Below, one piece after another: positions 33,737-42,118 of a stretch of 64,000 bases of DNA (position 1 is the first letter of the stretch; each line of letters begins with the position of its first letter). The position numbers were made by a program, and so were the translations under genes. The notes under the pieces are model-generated. The model saw only the letters and a list, made by a program, of their open reading frames with translations, made no database searches and had not been told where the DNA came from. The DNA is from Bacillota bacterium. Lineage in GTDB: Bacteria; Bacillota; Clostridia; Christensenellales; Borkfalkiaceae. The DNA lies in NCBI GenBank assembly GCA_019423125.1, contig JAHZBZ010000008.1, positions 23,124 through 87,123 on the forward strand. Direction: 5' to 3'.

Positions 33737-34561
33737 ATGCGAAGCAAAAAATTCGTGATCGCGTATGCGGTCGTCATCTTTCTCATCGTCTTTCTGATCA
33801 CCTTCAACTGCGTCTGTTCCATCACGCAGATCTCCGTCACGTTCACGACGGGGAGCCCGCAGATGAGCGCCGCGGCAACGGATATCCAGAAAGACCTCGA
33901 GACAAAATATCTCAAGAAAAACTTTCTCTTTTTCAACGCTTCCGATGTGATCGAAGTCGTGGCGGAGAAGGGGGACGGTTACCTTGAAGTGACTTCGGTC
34001 GAAAAGCACTTCCCGAACAAGATCACTGTGACCGTCCGCGAAAAGTTCGAGACGTATGCCTATTCGTCGAACGGGAAATATTACGTTGTCAGCGAAGAGG
34101 GCGTCGTGCTCAAAGTCAAGGATGCGAACGAGAGCAATCTCGGCGGAAGCAACATCGAGGTCGTCGGGTTTGAATTCGGCGACTATAAAGAGGGCGACCT
34201 GTTCGGCGTCTCCGAATCGCAACAACAGGCATATGAGGCGTATCTGGAAGTGTGCGGCGTTTTGAACGAGGCTTTCGGCACCCTCCGCAGCAATATCAGA
34301 AAGATCGAGTATTTCGGCGAACGCAACATCATCAACAATCTTACGCTCACCACCGTCGAGGGCGTACAGATCCTCATTTCGGACTGTACGGAAGACGCGG
34401 CCGCAAAAGCGCAGGCGGCGGCTGATTTTTATCTGAACGAGTGCGACACGGCGCAGCGCATGCGCGGTTATATCCGTGTCGACAAACAGGATTCGGGAAA
34501 GATCTCTGTCTCCTATCTGGATAAAAAGCCGCCTGAATGGGTTGCGTCCTCGCAGTCTTGA
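33737..34561 (+). CDS. ftsQ: FtsQ/DivIB-type division protein
   Basis: A 274-residue single-pass membrane protein: short basic N-terminus, helix (about 7-28), then a POTRA-like domain with the typical pattern SVEKHFPNKITVTVREKFETYAY and YYVVSEEGVVLKV, and a beta domain. This is the FtsQ/DivIB scaffold of the septal complex. The ATG at 33737 follows GAGAGGA; an in-frame ATG at 33644 lies inside murA and is rejected. It is the last gene before a strong terminator. Confidence 0.85.
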   Translation: MRSKKFVIAYAVVIFLIVFLITFNCVCSITQISVTFTTGSPQMSAAATDIQKDLETKYLKKNFLFFNASDVIEVVAEKGDGYLEVTSVEKHFPNKITVTVREKFETYAYSSNGKYYVVSEEGVVLKVKDANESNLGGSNIEVVGFEFGDYKEGDLFGVSESQQQAYEAYLEVCGVLNEAFGTLRSNIRKIEYFGERNIINNLTLTTVEGVQILISDCTEDAAAKAQAAADFYLNECDTAQRMRGYIRVDKQDSGKISVSYLDKKPPEWVASSQS

Positions 34562-34588
34562 AAAATCAAAATTTAACAGCATAAAATT

Positions 34589-34620
34589 CCCCGAAAGTTT
34601 TCTTTCGGGGATATATTTTT
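34589..34620 (+). terminator. Intrinsic terminator after ftsQ
   Basis: Perfect 9-base stem (34589-34597 with 34602-34610), TTTT loop, then an AT-rich tail ending TTTTT. Confidence 0.85.
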
Positions 34621-34621
34621 A

Positions 34622-34650
34622 TTGACAAAGAAATAAATTTATTTTATAAT
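34622..34650 (+). promoter_or_regulatory. Consensus promoter of ftsAZ
   Basis: Perfect TTGACA (34622-34627), 17 bases, perfect TATAAT (34645-34650), 50 bases before ftsA. Confidence 0.92.
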
Positions 34651-34699
34651 AGTGATTGTATAACAGACTGTACAGGAAAGAGTTTTACGGAGAGGAAAA

Positions 34700-35872
34700 A
34701 TGAACCGAAAAAGCGTAGCCGTGCTGGACGTCCGTTCGTCCGCCGTGACCGCCCTGATCGGCGAAAGGGGGGTCAACAATACCTTCGTTTTCAAAGGTGT
34801 GCACACCGAGAAATACGACGGTTTTGCCGACGCTTCTTTTTTTGATCTCCGCGCTCTTCAGAAGACTGTTTTCAAGGCGCTCGAAGCGGTGGAACACAGC
34901 TGCGGCGACCGAATTCGTGAACTCTATATCGGCGTTCCGGGTGAGTTCGTGCGGGTGGTCACCACGCGGCATCTGATGAGCTTTCAGAACAAGAGGCGGG
35001 TCACCTCTTACGATCTGACCGTCCTGTTTGAAAGGGGAATGACCGAACCGGTTCCCGGGTATACGCAGATCCGCCGTGCGGCGGTGTGTTACGTCACATC
35101 GGATATGCGCCGCACCATCGATCCTGTCGGTATGATCTCCGACTCTATCGAGGGCTATCTCAGCTATTTCTTTGCGGACGACCGTTTTCTCGAGATATTC
35201 CGCAACATGCTTGCGGAATACGGTATCCGCAAGATACATTTTCTTCCCACGTCGCTGGCGGAGGCGATGTATCTTATCCCTTCTGAGGAGCGCGACGAAT
35301 ACGCGATCCTTCTGGACATCGACAGTATCTCGATGACTTTCAGTCTCGTTTGCGGAAACGGCATCGTTTATGAGAATGCCTGCTCGTTCGGCGGCGGCCA
35401 CGTCACGGCGCAGCTCTATACGGACGAGTCGCAGATGGACGGAATTCCGTTCGAAGCGGCGGAAGCGATGATCGGAAAGGTCAACCTCTCCGGCAGAGAG
35501 GAGGACGATTCGCTGATCGAATATGTGGACAAGTCTCAGGTCTACACGCTGCCGATGCGCTTTCTGAAGGAGAAAGTCAAAGAGGGGCTTGACCTGATCT
35601 GCGAAGTCATCAGCGGAGACCTTGAGCTCTGCGACGACGGAAGCATAGATTATAAACCTATTTTGCTCACGGGCGGGGGAATCACCGGCATACGCGGCGC
35701 GCGAGAGCACCTGTCCAATCGGCTTAACCGGGTCGTGGAGATCATTGCTCCCAACTTGCCGTACTACAACAAAGCGTCCCAGAGCTCGCTTTTGAGCCTT
35801 CTGGACATGGCGCTTCAAACAAAGCGTGAAAACAGCTTTTTCTACAAATTATTTAACGGAATCGGAGGGTAA
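34700..35872 (+). CDS. ftsA: FtsA-like cell division ATPase
   Basis: A 390-residue actin-fold protein next to ftsZ. The N-terminal phosphate loop is VAVLDVRSSAVTALIG, a central ILLDIDSISMTFSLV matches the second phosphate strand, and LLTGGGITGIRGA the adenosine motif. The C-terminus FFYKLFNGIGG could be the membrane-targeting amphipathic end. It is diverged from standard FtsA, but position and fold pattern agree. It would tether FtsZ to the membrane. It ends 5 bases before ftsZ. Confidence 0.85.
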   Translation: MNRKSVAVLDVRSSAVTALIGERGVNNTFVFKGVHTEKYDGFADASFFDLRALQKTVFKALEAVEHSCGDRIRELYIGVPGEFVRVVTTRHLMSFQNKRRVTSYDLTVLFERGMTEPVPGYTQIRRAAVCYVTSDMRRTIDPVGMISDSIEGYLSYFFADDRFLEIFRNMLAEYGIRKIHFLPTSLAEAMYLIPSEERDEYAILLDIDSISMTFSLVCGNGIVYENACSFGGGHVTAQLYTDESQMDGIPFEAAEAMIGKVNLSGREEDDSLIEYVDKSQVYTLPMRFLKEKVKEGLDLICEVISGDLELCDDGSIDYKPILLTGGGITGIRGAREHLSNRLNRVVEIIAPNLPYYNKASQSSLLSLLDMALQTKRENSFFYKLFNGIGG

Positions 35873-35877
35873 AACAG

Positions 35878-37278
35878 ATGTTTAACAGTTTGGACAGTTT
35901 GTCCGGTGTTGCAAGGATAAAAGTCATCGGCGTCGGCGGCGCGGGCAACAACGCGGTCAACCGTATGATCGAGGCGGGCATCCAGAGCGCGAGCTATGTC
36001 GCCGTCAATACGGACAAGCAGATCCTCTTGCTGTCCAAGGCGGAAAACAAGATCCAGATCGGGACCGCTCTTACCAAGGGGCTCGGCGCGGGTGCTGATC
36101 CCGAAGTGGGCAGGGCGGCTGCCGAGGAGAGCAAAGAAGCTCTCACCGAGGCGGTCAAGGACACCGACCTGCTCTTCATCACGGCGGGCATGGGCGGCGG
36201 TACCGGTACGGGCGCCGCACCTGTCATCGCGAAGATCGCACGCGACCTCAAGATCCTGACCATCGCCATCGTCACCGAGCCCTTCAATTTCGAAGGCAAA
36301 AAGCGCATGGACAACACGGTCAAGGGGCTTGAAAATCTCAAAAAATACGTCGATACGCTGATCATCATCCCCAACGACAAGATCACCTGCGTCGTTCCCA
36401 AGAACACGCCGATGGTCGAGGCGCTCCGCGTCGCGGATGAGATCCTCAAACAGGGTATTCGCGGCATTGCAGACCTCATCGTCAATCCCGCTCTCATCAA
36501 CCTTGACTTTGCGGACGTCCGCACCATCCTCAAAGACCAGGGCCTCGCGCACATGGGCGTCGGCGTTGCCAAAGGCGAGAACAGGATCGTCGAAGCGGTC
36601 CGCCTTGCGGTCAATTGCCCGCTTCTCGAGACGACCATCGAAGGCGCGAAGGGCGTCATTCTCAACATCGTCGGCGGCAACGATCTGACCATGGACGAGG
36701 TGCAGACTGCCGCAACGCTTGTGCAGAGCGTCGTGGATTATTCCGCGAACATCATATTCGGTGCCTGCATCGACAGCAACATCAACGACGAAGTGGAAGT
36801 CACCGTCATTGCGACGGGATTCCCTCATCCCGAAAACATGTACAATTCGCAGGACGAGCGCAACGTCGCGAGCCGCAACTTCTTCGTGAACCGCGGTCTG
36901 CCCGAGCGCAACGAGGCCGCCGCGCAGGCACAGCCGCAGCAGGCGCAGCCTTCGTCGCCGTCTTACCTGCGCACGCCGCTGAACAACACGATGCGCGGAC
37001 AGCAGCCGCCCGTGTATAAACAGCCTTTCCAGCAGACACAGCAGCCGCAGTATGTGCGTCAGCCTCAGTATGTTCCCAATCAGCAGCAGGCTCCTCAGCA
37101 GCAGTATCAGCAGGCTCCCCAGCAGCCGCAGTATGCGCCGCAGCCCGAGCCCGTTTATGCGCAGCCCCAGCAGCAGTATCAGCAGGCTCCTCAGCAGTAC
37201 CCGCAGCAGCCTCCCCGTCAGGAGAGCACGGACCGTCAGCTTCCCACTTTTGTGCAGAGGCTCTTTAAGAAAAAATAA
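35878..37278 (+). CDS. ftsZ: Cell division protein FtsZ
   Basis: A 466-residue tubulin homologue. The GTP loop GGGTGTG appears as MGGGTGTGAAPV, with IKVIGVGGAGNNAVNRM at the N-terminus and the T7 loop NLDFADVRTIL. The globular part ends near residue 320. The linker (about 340-450) is extremely rich in Gln, Pro and Tyr and contains an internal duplication. The conserved tail reads LPTFVQRLFKKK, binding FtsA and other partners. GGAGGG precedes the ATG. Confidence 0.97.
   Translation: MFNSLDSLSGVARIKVIGVGGAGNNAVNRMIEAGIQSASYVAVNTDKQILLLSKAENKIQIGTALTKGLGAGADPEVGRAAAEESKEALTEAVKDTDLLFITAGMGGGTGTGAAPVIAKIARDLKILTIAIVTEPFNFEGKKRMDNTVKGLENLKKYVDTLIIIPNDKITCVVPKNTPMVEALRVADEILKQGIRGIADLIVNPALINLDFADVRTILKDQGLAHMGVGVAKGENRIVEAVRLAVNCPLLETTIEGAKGVILNIVGGNDLTMDEVQTAATLVQSVVDYSANIIFGACIDSNINDEVEVTVIATGFPHPENMYNSQDERNVASRNFFVNRGLPERNEAAAQAQPQQAQPSSPSYLRTPLNNTMRGQQPPVYKQPFQQTQQPQYVRQPQYVPNQQQAPQQQYQQAPQQPQYAPQPEPVYAQPQQQYQQAPQQYPQQPPRQESTDRQLPTFVQRLFKKK
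37096..37197 (+). repeat. Duplicated 30-bp unit in the ftsZ linker
   Basis: 37096-37125 and 37168-37197 match at 29 of 30 positions and are in the same reading frame, 72 bases apart. The unit encodes QQQYQQAPQQ. Confidence 0.85.
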
Positions 37279-37304
37279 TCGACATTTTCAAATAGACTGC
37301 GTAT

Positions 37305-37341
37305 AAAAGCGGGCCTGTTCTTTGCGGACAGGCCCGCTTTT
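37305..37341 (+). terminator. Intrinsic terminator after ftsZ
   Basis: 14-base perfect arms (37305-37318 with 37328-37341) around a 9-base loop. The right arm ends TTTT, the left begins AAAA, so it can work on both strands. Confidence 0.8.
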
Positions 37342-37665
37342 GCATGGATACGGAATTTCTCGGGTCGGGATTGCGGCGCCGAATCGTTGTTTTCTGTACG
37401 AAGAGCACAAAAAATTGTATGGCAAAGAAAAGAAAACGGCGTCTTTGCCGTCAGATATTAAAAGTCCTTTTGGGTCAAAAGAAGAAAAAAGACGGCCAAG
37501 CCGTCTGATTTTTCGAAAAGAAGGAAGGGGAAGAAGGCTAAAAGGCCGATTCTCCCCCTTCACCCTTTATGAAAAAGAGTTTGTTACGAATGCGCGGATT
37601 CTATGGATACTGTTTTCGGAGAAAACAAAAGGAAGCCTGAAATATATACAATGCAGCAGTGAAGG
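37342..37665. other. Intergenic region between ftsZ and spoVG
   Basis: No convincing gene is seen. Open frames exist on both strands but have no ribosome site or recognisable composition. The region is purine-rich on the plus strand in its middle third. It contains one clear terminator hairpin (37490-37514). A structured 3' untranslated region of spoVG, or a small RNA, remains possible. Confidence 0.5.
37483..37514. terminator. Bidirectional terminator, probably ending spoVG
   Basis: Stem 37490-37496 with 37500-37506, CAA loop. On the minus strand it is followed by TTTTTTC; on the plus strand by GATTTTT. It lies about 160 bases downstream of the spoVG stop. Confidence 0.75.
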
Positions 37666-37941
37666 TCAGTTGATTTCAGTCTTTGCCAGCTCTTCATAAT
37701 AAGCGGCAAGTATTGCGTCTCTTAAATTCTCGCGGGTCTCAGTATTGAGGGGATGGGCAATATCTTTGAATTCTCCGTCGTTGGTCTTGCGGCTGGGCAT
37801 GGCGATGAAGGGCTTGTCCGTTCCCTCGATCACCTTGATATCATGCACGACGAAGCAATCGTCGATGGTGATGGAAGCAACCGCTTTAAGCTTACTGTCG
37901 TCCTTTTTAACGAATCTGATTCGCACGTCTGAAATTTTCAC
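37666..37941 (-). CDS. spoVG: Regulatory RNA/DNA-binding protein SpoVG
   Basis: A 91-residue SpoVG. The start MKISDVRIRFVKKDDSKLKAVASITIDDCF and the signature FIAMPSRK are diagnostic. In Bacillota it affects sporulation septation, virulence and metabolism by binding nucleic acid. It begins after AAGGAGG in a unit of its own, divergent from murC. Confidence 0.95.
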   Translation of the reverse strand: MKISDVRIRFVKKDDSKLKAVASITIDDCFVVHDIKVIEGTDKPFIAMPSRKTNDGEFKDIAHPLNTETRENLRDAILAAYYEELAKTEIN

Positions 37942-37985
37942 TTTTTCTTTAACCTCCTTATGCAGTAACGTACATTCGTATTTTC

Positions 37986-38014
37986 ATTTTACTATATACT
38001 TTTTGATTTTTCAA
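37986..38014 (-). promoter_or_regulatory. Probable promoter of spoVG
   Basis: On the minus strand TTGAAA (38009-38014), 17-base spacer, TAAAAT (37986-37991). No good sigma-H element was recognised. Confidence 0.6.
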
Positions 38015-38123
38015 GAGAGTTTTAAAAAAAAGTATAAAAAAATTAAAATTTATTCATTTTATTCGTCAAAAAATGACGGAATACGCATATAAATATCGCA
38101 TGACGCAAATTTTTCGGCAGAAA

Positions 38124-39440
38124 ATGAAAAAGTTTTTTTTCGTCGGCGCAGGCGGGATCAGCATGAGCGGTCTTGCAATCTGCCTCAAAGAATGGGGGTG
38201 TGAGGTCTGGGGCAGCGATCTGTATCCCAATGCGCAGACAGCCATGCTCGAAAAGCGCGGGATCCCCGTCTCGATCGGCGCCGATCCTGCTTATTTGCGC
38301 GATGCGGACATCGTTGTGCGTTCTTCCGCCGTATCCGACGGAGACGTGCAGATCGTCGCGGCGCGCACAAGGGGGATCCCCGTCATTGACCGTGCGGACC
38401 TTCTTTCGCAGATCGCGTCGCAGTTTGAAAACGTGATCGGCGTTGCGGGCTGTCACGGAAAGACGACCACAACCGCAATGTGTGCGCACGTGCTCGACGT
38501 GTGTGCGGGCAGCTGTTCCGCACATATCGGAGGCGAGGATTATGAGTACGGGAATTTTCGGCTGTACGGCGAGCGATATTTTGTCACGGAGGCGTGTGAG
38601 TACAAGGGGAATTTTCTCCGCCTGCATCCCGATCTTGCGCTCATCCTGAATACGGACGCCGATCATCTTGAATGTTATGGCGGCGAGAGCGGGCTCTGCG
38701 AGGCGTACCGCACCTTTGCGCGCGGTGCAAAGGCGTGCATCATTCGTTCGGGCGACCGCCTCGTCTCTTCGATCGGGAAGGCGATGACGTACGGCTTTGA
38801 AAAGGGGTGTTTTGTCTCGGCAAGCGATCTGCGTGCCTCGCACGGGCTCTTTTCCTTCCGTCTCTGTTCGGGCGGGGAATATTCCGAGCGAGTGCGGCTG
38901 AACGTTTACGGCAGGCACAACGTCCTGAACGCGCTTGCGGCCGCGGCTGTCGCAAGGTACTACGGGTATCCGCTCCGAATGGCTGCGGAAGGACTTGAAC
39001 GCTTTACCGGCATACGCCGAAGGTTTGAAAACATCGGCACGCTATGCGGCGCCCGATGCATCGCGGACTATGCGCATCACCCGCGCGAGATCGAGGCGAC
39101 GCTTGCCGTCGCCCGACAGGTCTGCGAAGGGCGGCTTTTTGTCGTATTTCAGCCGCATACCTATTCGAGGACCCGCCTTCTCTTCGATGATTTTGTTCGC
39201 GTGCTCTCGGGTATTGAGAGGCTCGTGCTGTACAAGACTTATCCCGCAAGGGAATATTTCGATGCGGCGGGAAGTGCGTTGACGCTTTCCGAACATTTGC
39301 CTGACTCTCTCTATATCGAGAGTGTGCGCGAGCTGGAGATCTATCTGAACTGTTCGCTTTCGGCAGGGGATACGGTCCTGTTTCTCGGTGCGGGCGATAT
39401 ATATTATGCCGCAAAACAAGCTCTCAAGAACGCAAAATAA
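38124..39440 (+). CDS. murC: UDP-N-acetylmuramate-L-alanine ligase MurC
   Basis: A 438-residue Mur ligase that adds the first stem residue. It begins MKKFFFVGAGGISMSGLAI, matching the family start, so the ATG at 38124 is preferred over in-frame ATGs at 38073 and 38100. None has a good ribosome site, and the region upstream is very AT-rich. Motifs: GCHGKTTTTAM, EACEYKGNFL, NTDADHLECYG, YGRHNVLNALAA, ADYAHHPREI and QPHTYSRT. It is separated from the rest of the mur genes by ftsAZ and spoVG. Confidence 0.94.
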   Translation: MKKFFFVGAGGISMSGLAICLKEWGCEVWGSDLYPNAQTAMLEKRGIPVSIGADPAYLRDADIVVRSSAVSDGDVQIVAARTRGIPVIDRADLLSQIASQFENVIGVAGCHGKTTTTAMCAHVLDVCAGSCSAHIGGEDYEYGNFRLYGERYFVTEACEYKGNFLRLHPDLALILNTDADHLECYGGESGLCEAYRTFARGAKACIIRSGDRLVSSIGKAMTYGFEKGCFVSASDLRASHGLFSFRLCSGGEYSERVRLNVYGRHNVLNALAAAAVARYYGYPLRMAAEGLERFTGIRRRFENIGTLCGARCIADYAHHPREIEATLAVARQVCEGRLFVVFQPHTYSRTRLLFDDFVRVLSGIERLVLYKTYPAREYFDAAGSALTLSEHLPDSLYIESVRELEIYLNCSLSAGDTVLFLGAGDIYYAAKQALKNAK

Positions 39441-39472
39441 ACGGAGCGGGCGCCGCGGCGCCCGCTCCGTTT
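39438..39472. terminator. Bidirectional terminator between murC and the DUF815 ATPase gene
   Basis: 16-base perfect arms (39439-39454 with 39457-39472) with a 2-base centre. The left arm overlaps the murC stop codon. T-runs flank both sides (TTTGTC on plus, TTTATTTTG on minus). Confidence 0.82.
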
Positions 39473-39481
39473 GTCGTACAT

Positions 39482-40687
39482 TCAGATGTCGATCTCGATT
39501 TTTTTGGCACAGCAGGCAAAGACATAGTCGATGAACTGCTTTGCGCGGCGCGGCGAACGTCCGCCCTTGACGATTGCCCAGCGTTCCGCGAGGGAGCAGA
39601 GTTCTTCGTCGGAAAGGGGGATCTGTACGTCTGCGGCGAGTTGTCGCACGATGGAGAGATATTCCGCCTTGCCCGTGGAGGAAAAACAGACGGTGAGCCC
39701 GAATCGGTCGGAGAGGGAAAGCTGTTCTTCCATCGTGTCGCGCGCATGTACGCTGTTCTCGCGGTCGGAGAAATTCTCTTTGAGGATGTGCCTGCGGTTG
39801 GAAGTCGCGGCGATCATCACATTGGCGCTCTTCTCGTTCATACTCCCTTCGAGGCTTGCTTTGAGACAGGTGACCTTTTCATCCCGCTCCTCGAGCGAGA
39901 GATCGTCGATGAAGATGAGAAAACGGAAGGGAAGGGAGGCGAGAAGTTCTTTGAGTTCGTTGATCTCTCCGATCTGGCTCTTCGGGATCTCGACGGCGCG
40001 CAGGCCGCGGTCGGCGTATTTGTTGAGAACGGCGTGGATGGTGGAGGACTTTCCCGTTCCTTTGTCCCCGTACAGGAGCATGTTGGAATAGGGCAGACCT
40101 TCGAGGAAACTGATCACGTTGTCCTCGACGGCACGCTTTTCCTGCTCGTAATCTTTCAGGTCGGCCAGAGAGATGTTCGAGGTGTTGCGAACAGGTACGA
40201 GCGCGCCTCGTTCAAAGGTGAATGCCTTGTTTCCGATAAAGATGCCGTAACCGTTCTTTTTGTAAAACGCTGCGAGGTTTGCGGCGGTCTTTTCCGTCGC
40301 CCAGATCTCTCCGAACAGCGCGTCGCTCTTTCCGCAGCCGATCTTGGGCAACCCTTCGTCGATCGCCTCGCGGATCGCGGGCGGCAGGTCGTCGGCGCTC
40401 TCTGCAAGCCGTTGCAGGGTGTTCAGGTCATAGAGAAATGCCGCGGTGACGTCCGGATCCGCGCTGTCGGAAAAGCTGCGGACGGAAAACAGGTTTTCGT
40501 CCCTCAGCACGGCGTTTTCGATGCACGCGGACAGCGAGTTTTGCATCCCGTCCCGAAGGAGAAGGGAATAGGCGTGCGCATAGCCTGCGGGATCGTCGCC
40601 GCGCACGGCGTCCGCATAGGCGGCAATGGCGGGGTTTTCGAGTACTTTTCCGAGAAGAATAAGCCTTTCGGTGTGAATGGATCTCAT
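39482..40687 (-). CDS. DUF815 family AAA ATPase
   Basis: A 401-residue ATPase of the DUF815 group. Walker A is LLYGDKGTGKSSTIHAVL (about 205-215), Walker B IFIDDLSLEE, with the family-specific ATSNRRHILKENFSD and the arginine-rich GGRSPRRAKQF near the C-terminus. About 190 N-terminal residues form the usual helical domain. Such proteins are AAA+ remodelling factors of unknown target. It is a single-gene unit converging on murC. Confidence 0.85.
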   Translation of the reverse strand: MRSIHTERLILLGKVLENPAIAAYADAVRGDDPAGYAHAYSLLLRDGMQNSLSACIENAVLRDENLFSVRSFSDSADPDVTAAFLYDLNTLQRLAESADDLPPAIREAIDEGLPKIGCGKSDALFGEIWATEKTAANLAAFYKKNGYGIFIGNKAFTFERGALVPVRNTSNISLADLKDYEQEKRAVEDNVISFLEGLPYSNMLLYGDKGTGKSSTIHAVLNKYADRGLRAVEIPKSQIGEINELKELLASLPFRFLIFIDDLSLEERDEKVTCLKASLEGSMNEKSANVMIAATSNRRHILKENFSDRENSVHARDTMEEQLSLSDRFGLTVCFSSTGKAEYLSIVRQLAADVQIPLSDEELCSLAERWAIVKGGRSPRRAKQFIDYVFACCAKKIEIDI

Positions 40688-40718
40688 GTTCTTTGTCCTT
40701 TCAGAAATTTCTCCACAA

Positions 40719-40746
40719 TTATATATTTTTTTTTGCCGAAAATCAA
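40719..40746 (-). promoter_or_regulatory. Promoter of the DUF815 ATPase gene
   Basis: On the minus strand TTGATT (40741-40746), 16 bases, TATAAT (40719-40724), about 30 bases before the start codon. Confidence 0.65.
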
Positions 40747-40843
40747 TTTATTTGAAGAAGAATTTTATTTTTTTGTGCTTGTGTCCATTCGGGAATCCGA
40801 TCATACATATCGGTAAAATTAATAAATAAAATAGTTCATTTGC

Positions 40844-40872
40844 TTGACGGAAAGCGCGCCTTGGAATATAAT
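40844..40872 (+). promoter_or_regulatory. Promoter of ilvC
   Basis: TTGACG (40844-40849), 17 bases, TATAAT (40867-40872). The leader is only about 40 bases, too short for a T-box or attenuator. Confidence 0.85.
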
Positions 40873-40917
40873 AGAGAGGAATTCAATAACGAGATCAAAT
40901 TTTGGAGGAAGAACAAA

Positions 40918-41922
40918 ATGGCAAAGATATATTATCAGTCCGATTGTGACATCAAAGTGCTCAAAGGCAAGACGGTTGCGATTATCGGTTACGGCAGCCA
41001 GGGCCATGCGCACGCGCTCAACCTCAAAGAGAGCGGCGTCAAGGTGATCGTCGGTCTTTACGAGGGCAGCAAGTCCTGGGCGAAGGCGGAAGCCGCAGGG
41101 CTCAAAGTCATGACCGCGTCGGAAGCGGCGAAGGCTGCCGACATCATCATGATCCTCACGCCGGACGAGAAGCAGGCGAAGATCTACAAAGAAAGCATTC
41201 TTCCCAACCTCACCGAGGGCAAGGCGCTTGCTTTCGCGCACGGCTTCAACATCCATTTCAAACAGATCGTTCCTCCTGCGAACGTCGACGTGTTTATGAT
41301 CGCGCCGAAGGCTCCCGGTCACACCGTCCGCAGTGAGTATGTTGCTGGCAAGGGCACGCCCTGCCTGGTCGCCATTCATCAGGACGCTACGGGCAAGGCG
41401 CTTGACGTTGCTCTCGCATATGCGGCTGGCATCGGCGGCGCGCGTGCGGGCGTTCTTGAGACGACCTTCCGCATCGAGACGGAGACCGACCTCTTCGGTG
41501 AGCAGGCTGTCCTTTGCGGCGGCGTGACCGCACTGATGAAGGCGGGCTTCGAGACGCTGGTCGAGGCGGGCTATGATCCCAGAAACGCATACTTCGAGTG
41601 CATTCACGAGATGAAACTCATCGTCGACCTCATCTACAGGGGCGGCTTCTCTCTGATGCGCTATTCCATCTCCGACACCGCCGAGTTCGGCGATTATGAG
41701 ACGGGCAAGAGGATCATCACCGATGAGACCAAGAAGGAGATGAAGAAGATCCTCGAAGAGATCCAGGACGGCACTTTTGCCAGCAAGTGGATCGCCGAGA
41801 ACAACAACGGCCGTGCGCACTTCAACGCGAAGAGAGCGCTCGAGGCTTCTCATCAGCTCGAAGAAGTCGGCAAAGAGCTCCGCAAGATGTATTCCTGGAG
41901 CGACGAAAAGGTCGATATGTAA
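40918..41922 (+). CDS. ilvC: Ketol-acid reductoisomerase
   Basis: A 334-residue class I KARI of branched-chain amino acid synthesis. The Rossmann motif is IIGYGSQGHAHALNLKESG, with AHGFNIHF, APKAPGHTVR, ETDLFGEQAVLCGG and the acidic metal site in YFECIHEMKLIVDLIY. The beta2 loop is short, ending near GSKSW, and the cofactor (NADPH or NADH) cannot be fixed confidently. GGAGGAAG precedes the ATG. It stands alone, without other ilv or leu genes. Confidence 0.96.
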   Translation: MAKIYYQSDCDIKVLKGKTVAIIGYGSQGHAHALNLKESGVKVIVGLYEGSKSWAKAEAAGLKVMTASEAAKAADIIMILTPDEKQAKIYKESILPNLTEGKALAFAHGFNIHFKQIVPPANVDVFMIAPKAPGHTVRSEYVAGKGTPCLVAIHQDATGKALDVALAYAAGIGGARAGVLETTFRIETETDLFGEQAVLCGGVTALMKAGFETLVEAGYDPRNAYFECIHEMKLIVDLIYRGGFSLMRYSISDTAEFGDYETGKRIITDETKKEMKKILEEIQDGTFASKWIAENNNGRAHFNAKRALEASHQLEEVGKELRKMYSWSDEKVDM

Positions 41923-41940
41923 CAAATTTCATCAACATGC

Positions 41941-41973
41941 AAAGCCCTTCCGATCCGTTCGGAAGGGCTTTTT
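41941..41973 (+). terminator. Intrinsic terminator after ilvC
   Basis: 13-base perfect stem (41941-41953 with 41959-41971), 5-base loop, then T-run. Confidence 0.9.
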
Positions 41974-42026
41974 ATATGCGCGCGCGTAGAATTTTTCCTT
42001 CGGGCGCAAAAAGTTTGGTATTTTAA

Positions 42027-42055
42027 TTGAAAAACGGAGTGAAAAATGGTATAAT
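42027..42055 (+). promoter_or_regulatory. Promoter of the ftsK-rimO-pgsA-cinA-recA unit
   Basis: TTGAAA (42027-42032), 17 bases, TATAAT (42050-42055), about 57 bases of leader. Confidence 0.8.
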
Positions 42056-42118
42056 AAAAACAATGACTGAATGAAGAAGAAATGCCCGCGGCGCGCCGCG
42101 CGGTAGGGGAGATCTGTT

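Noticed and set aside
37288..37699. Open frames of about 91 and 125 codons in the ftsZ-spoVG gap
   Set aside because: They run through terminator hairpins, lack ribosome sites, and do not resemble proteins.
38015..38123. Promoter and leader of murC
   Set aside because: Several AT-rich -10-like sequences exist, but the -35 matches are poor; no single choice is supported.
40873..40917. T-box or leader-peptide attenuator for ilvC
   Set aside because: The leader is about 40 bases, too short for either, and shows no terminator structure.
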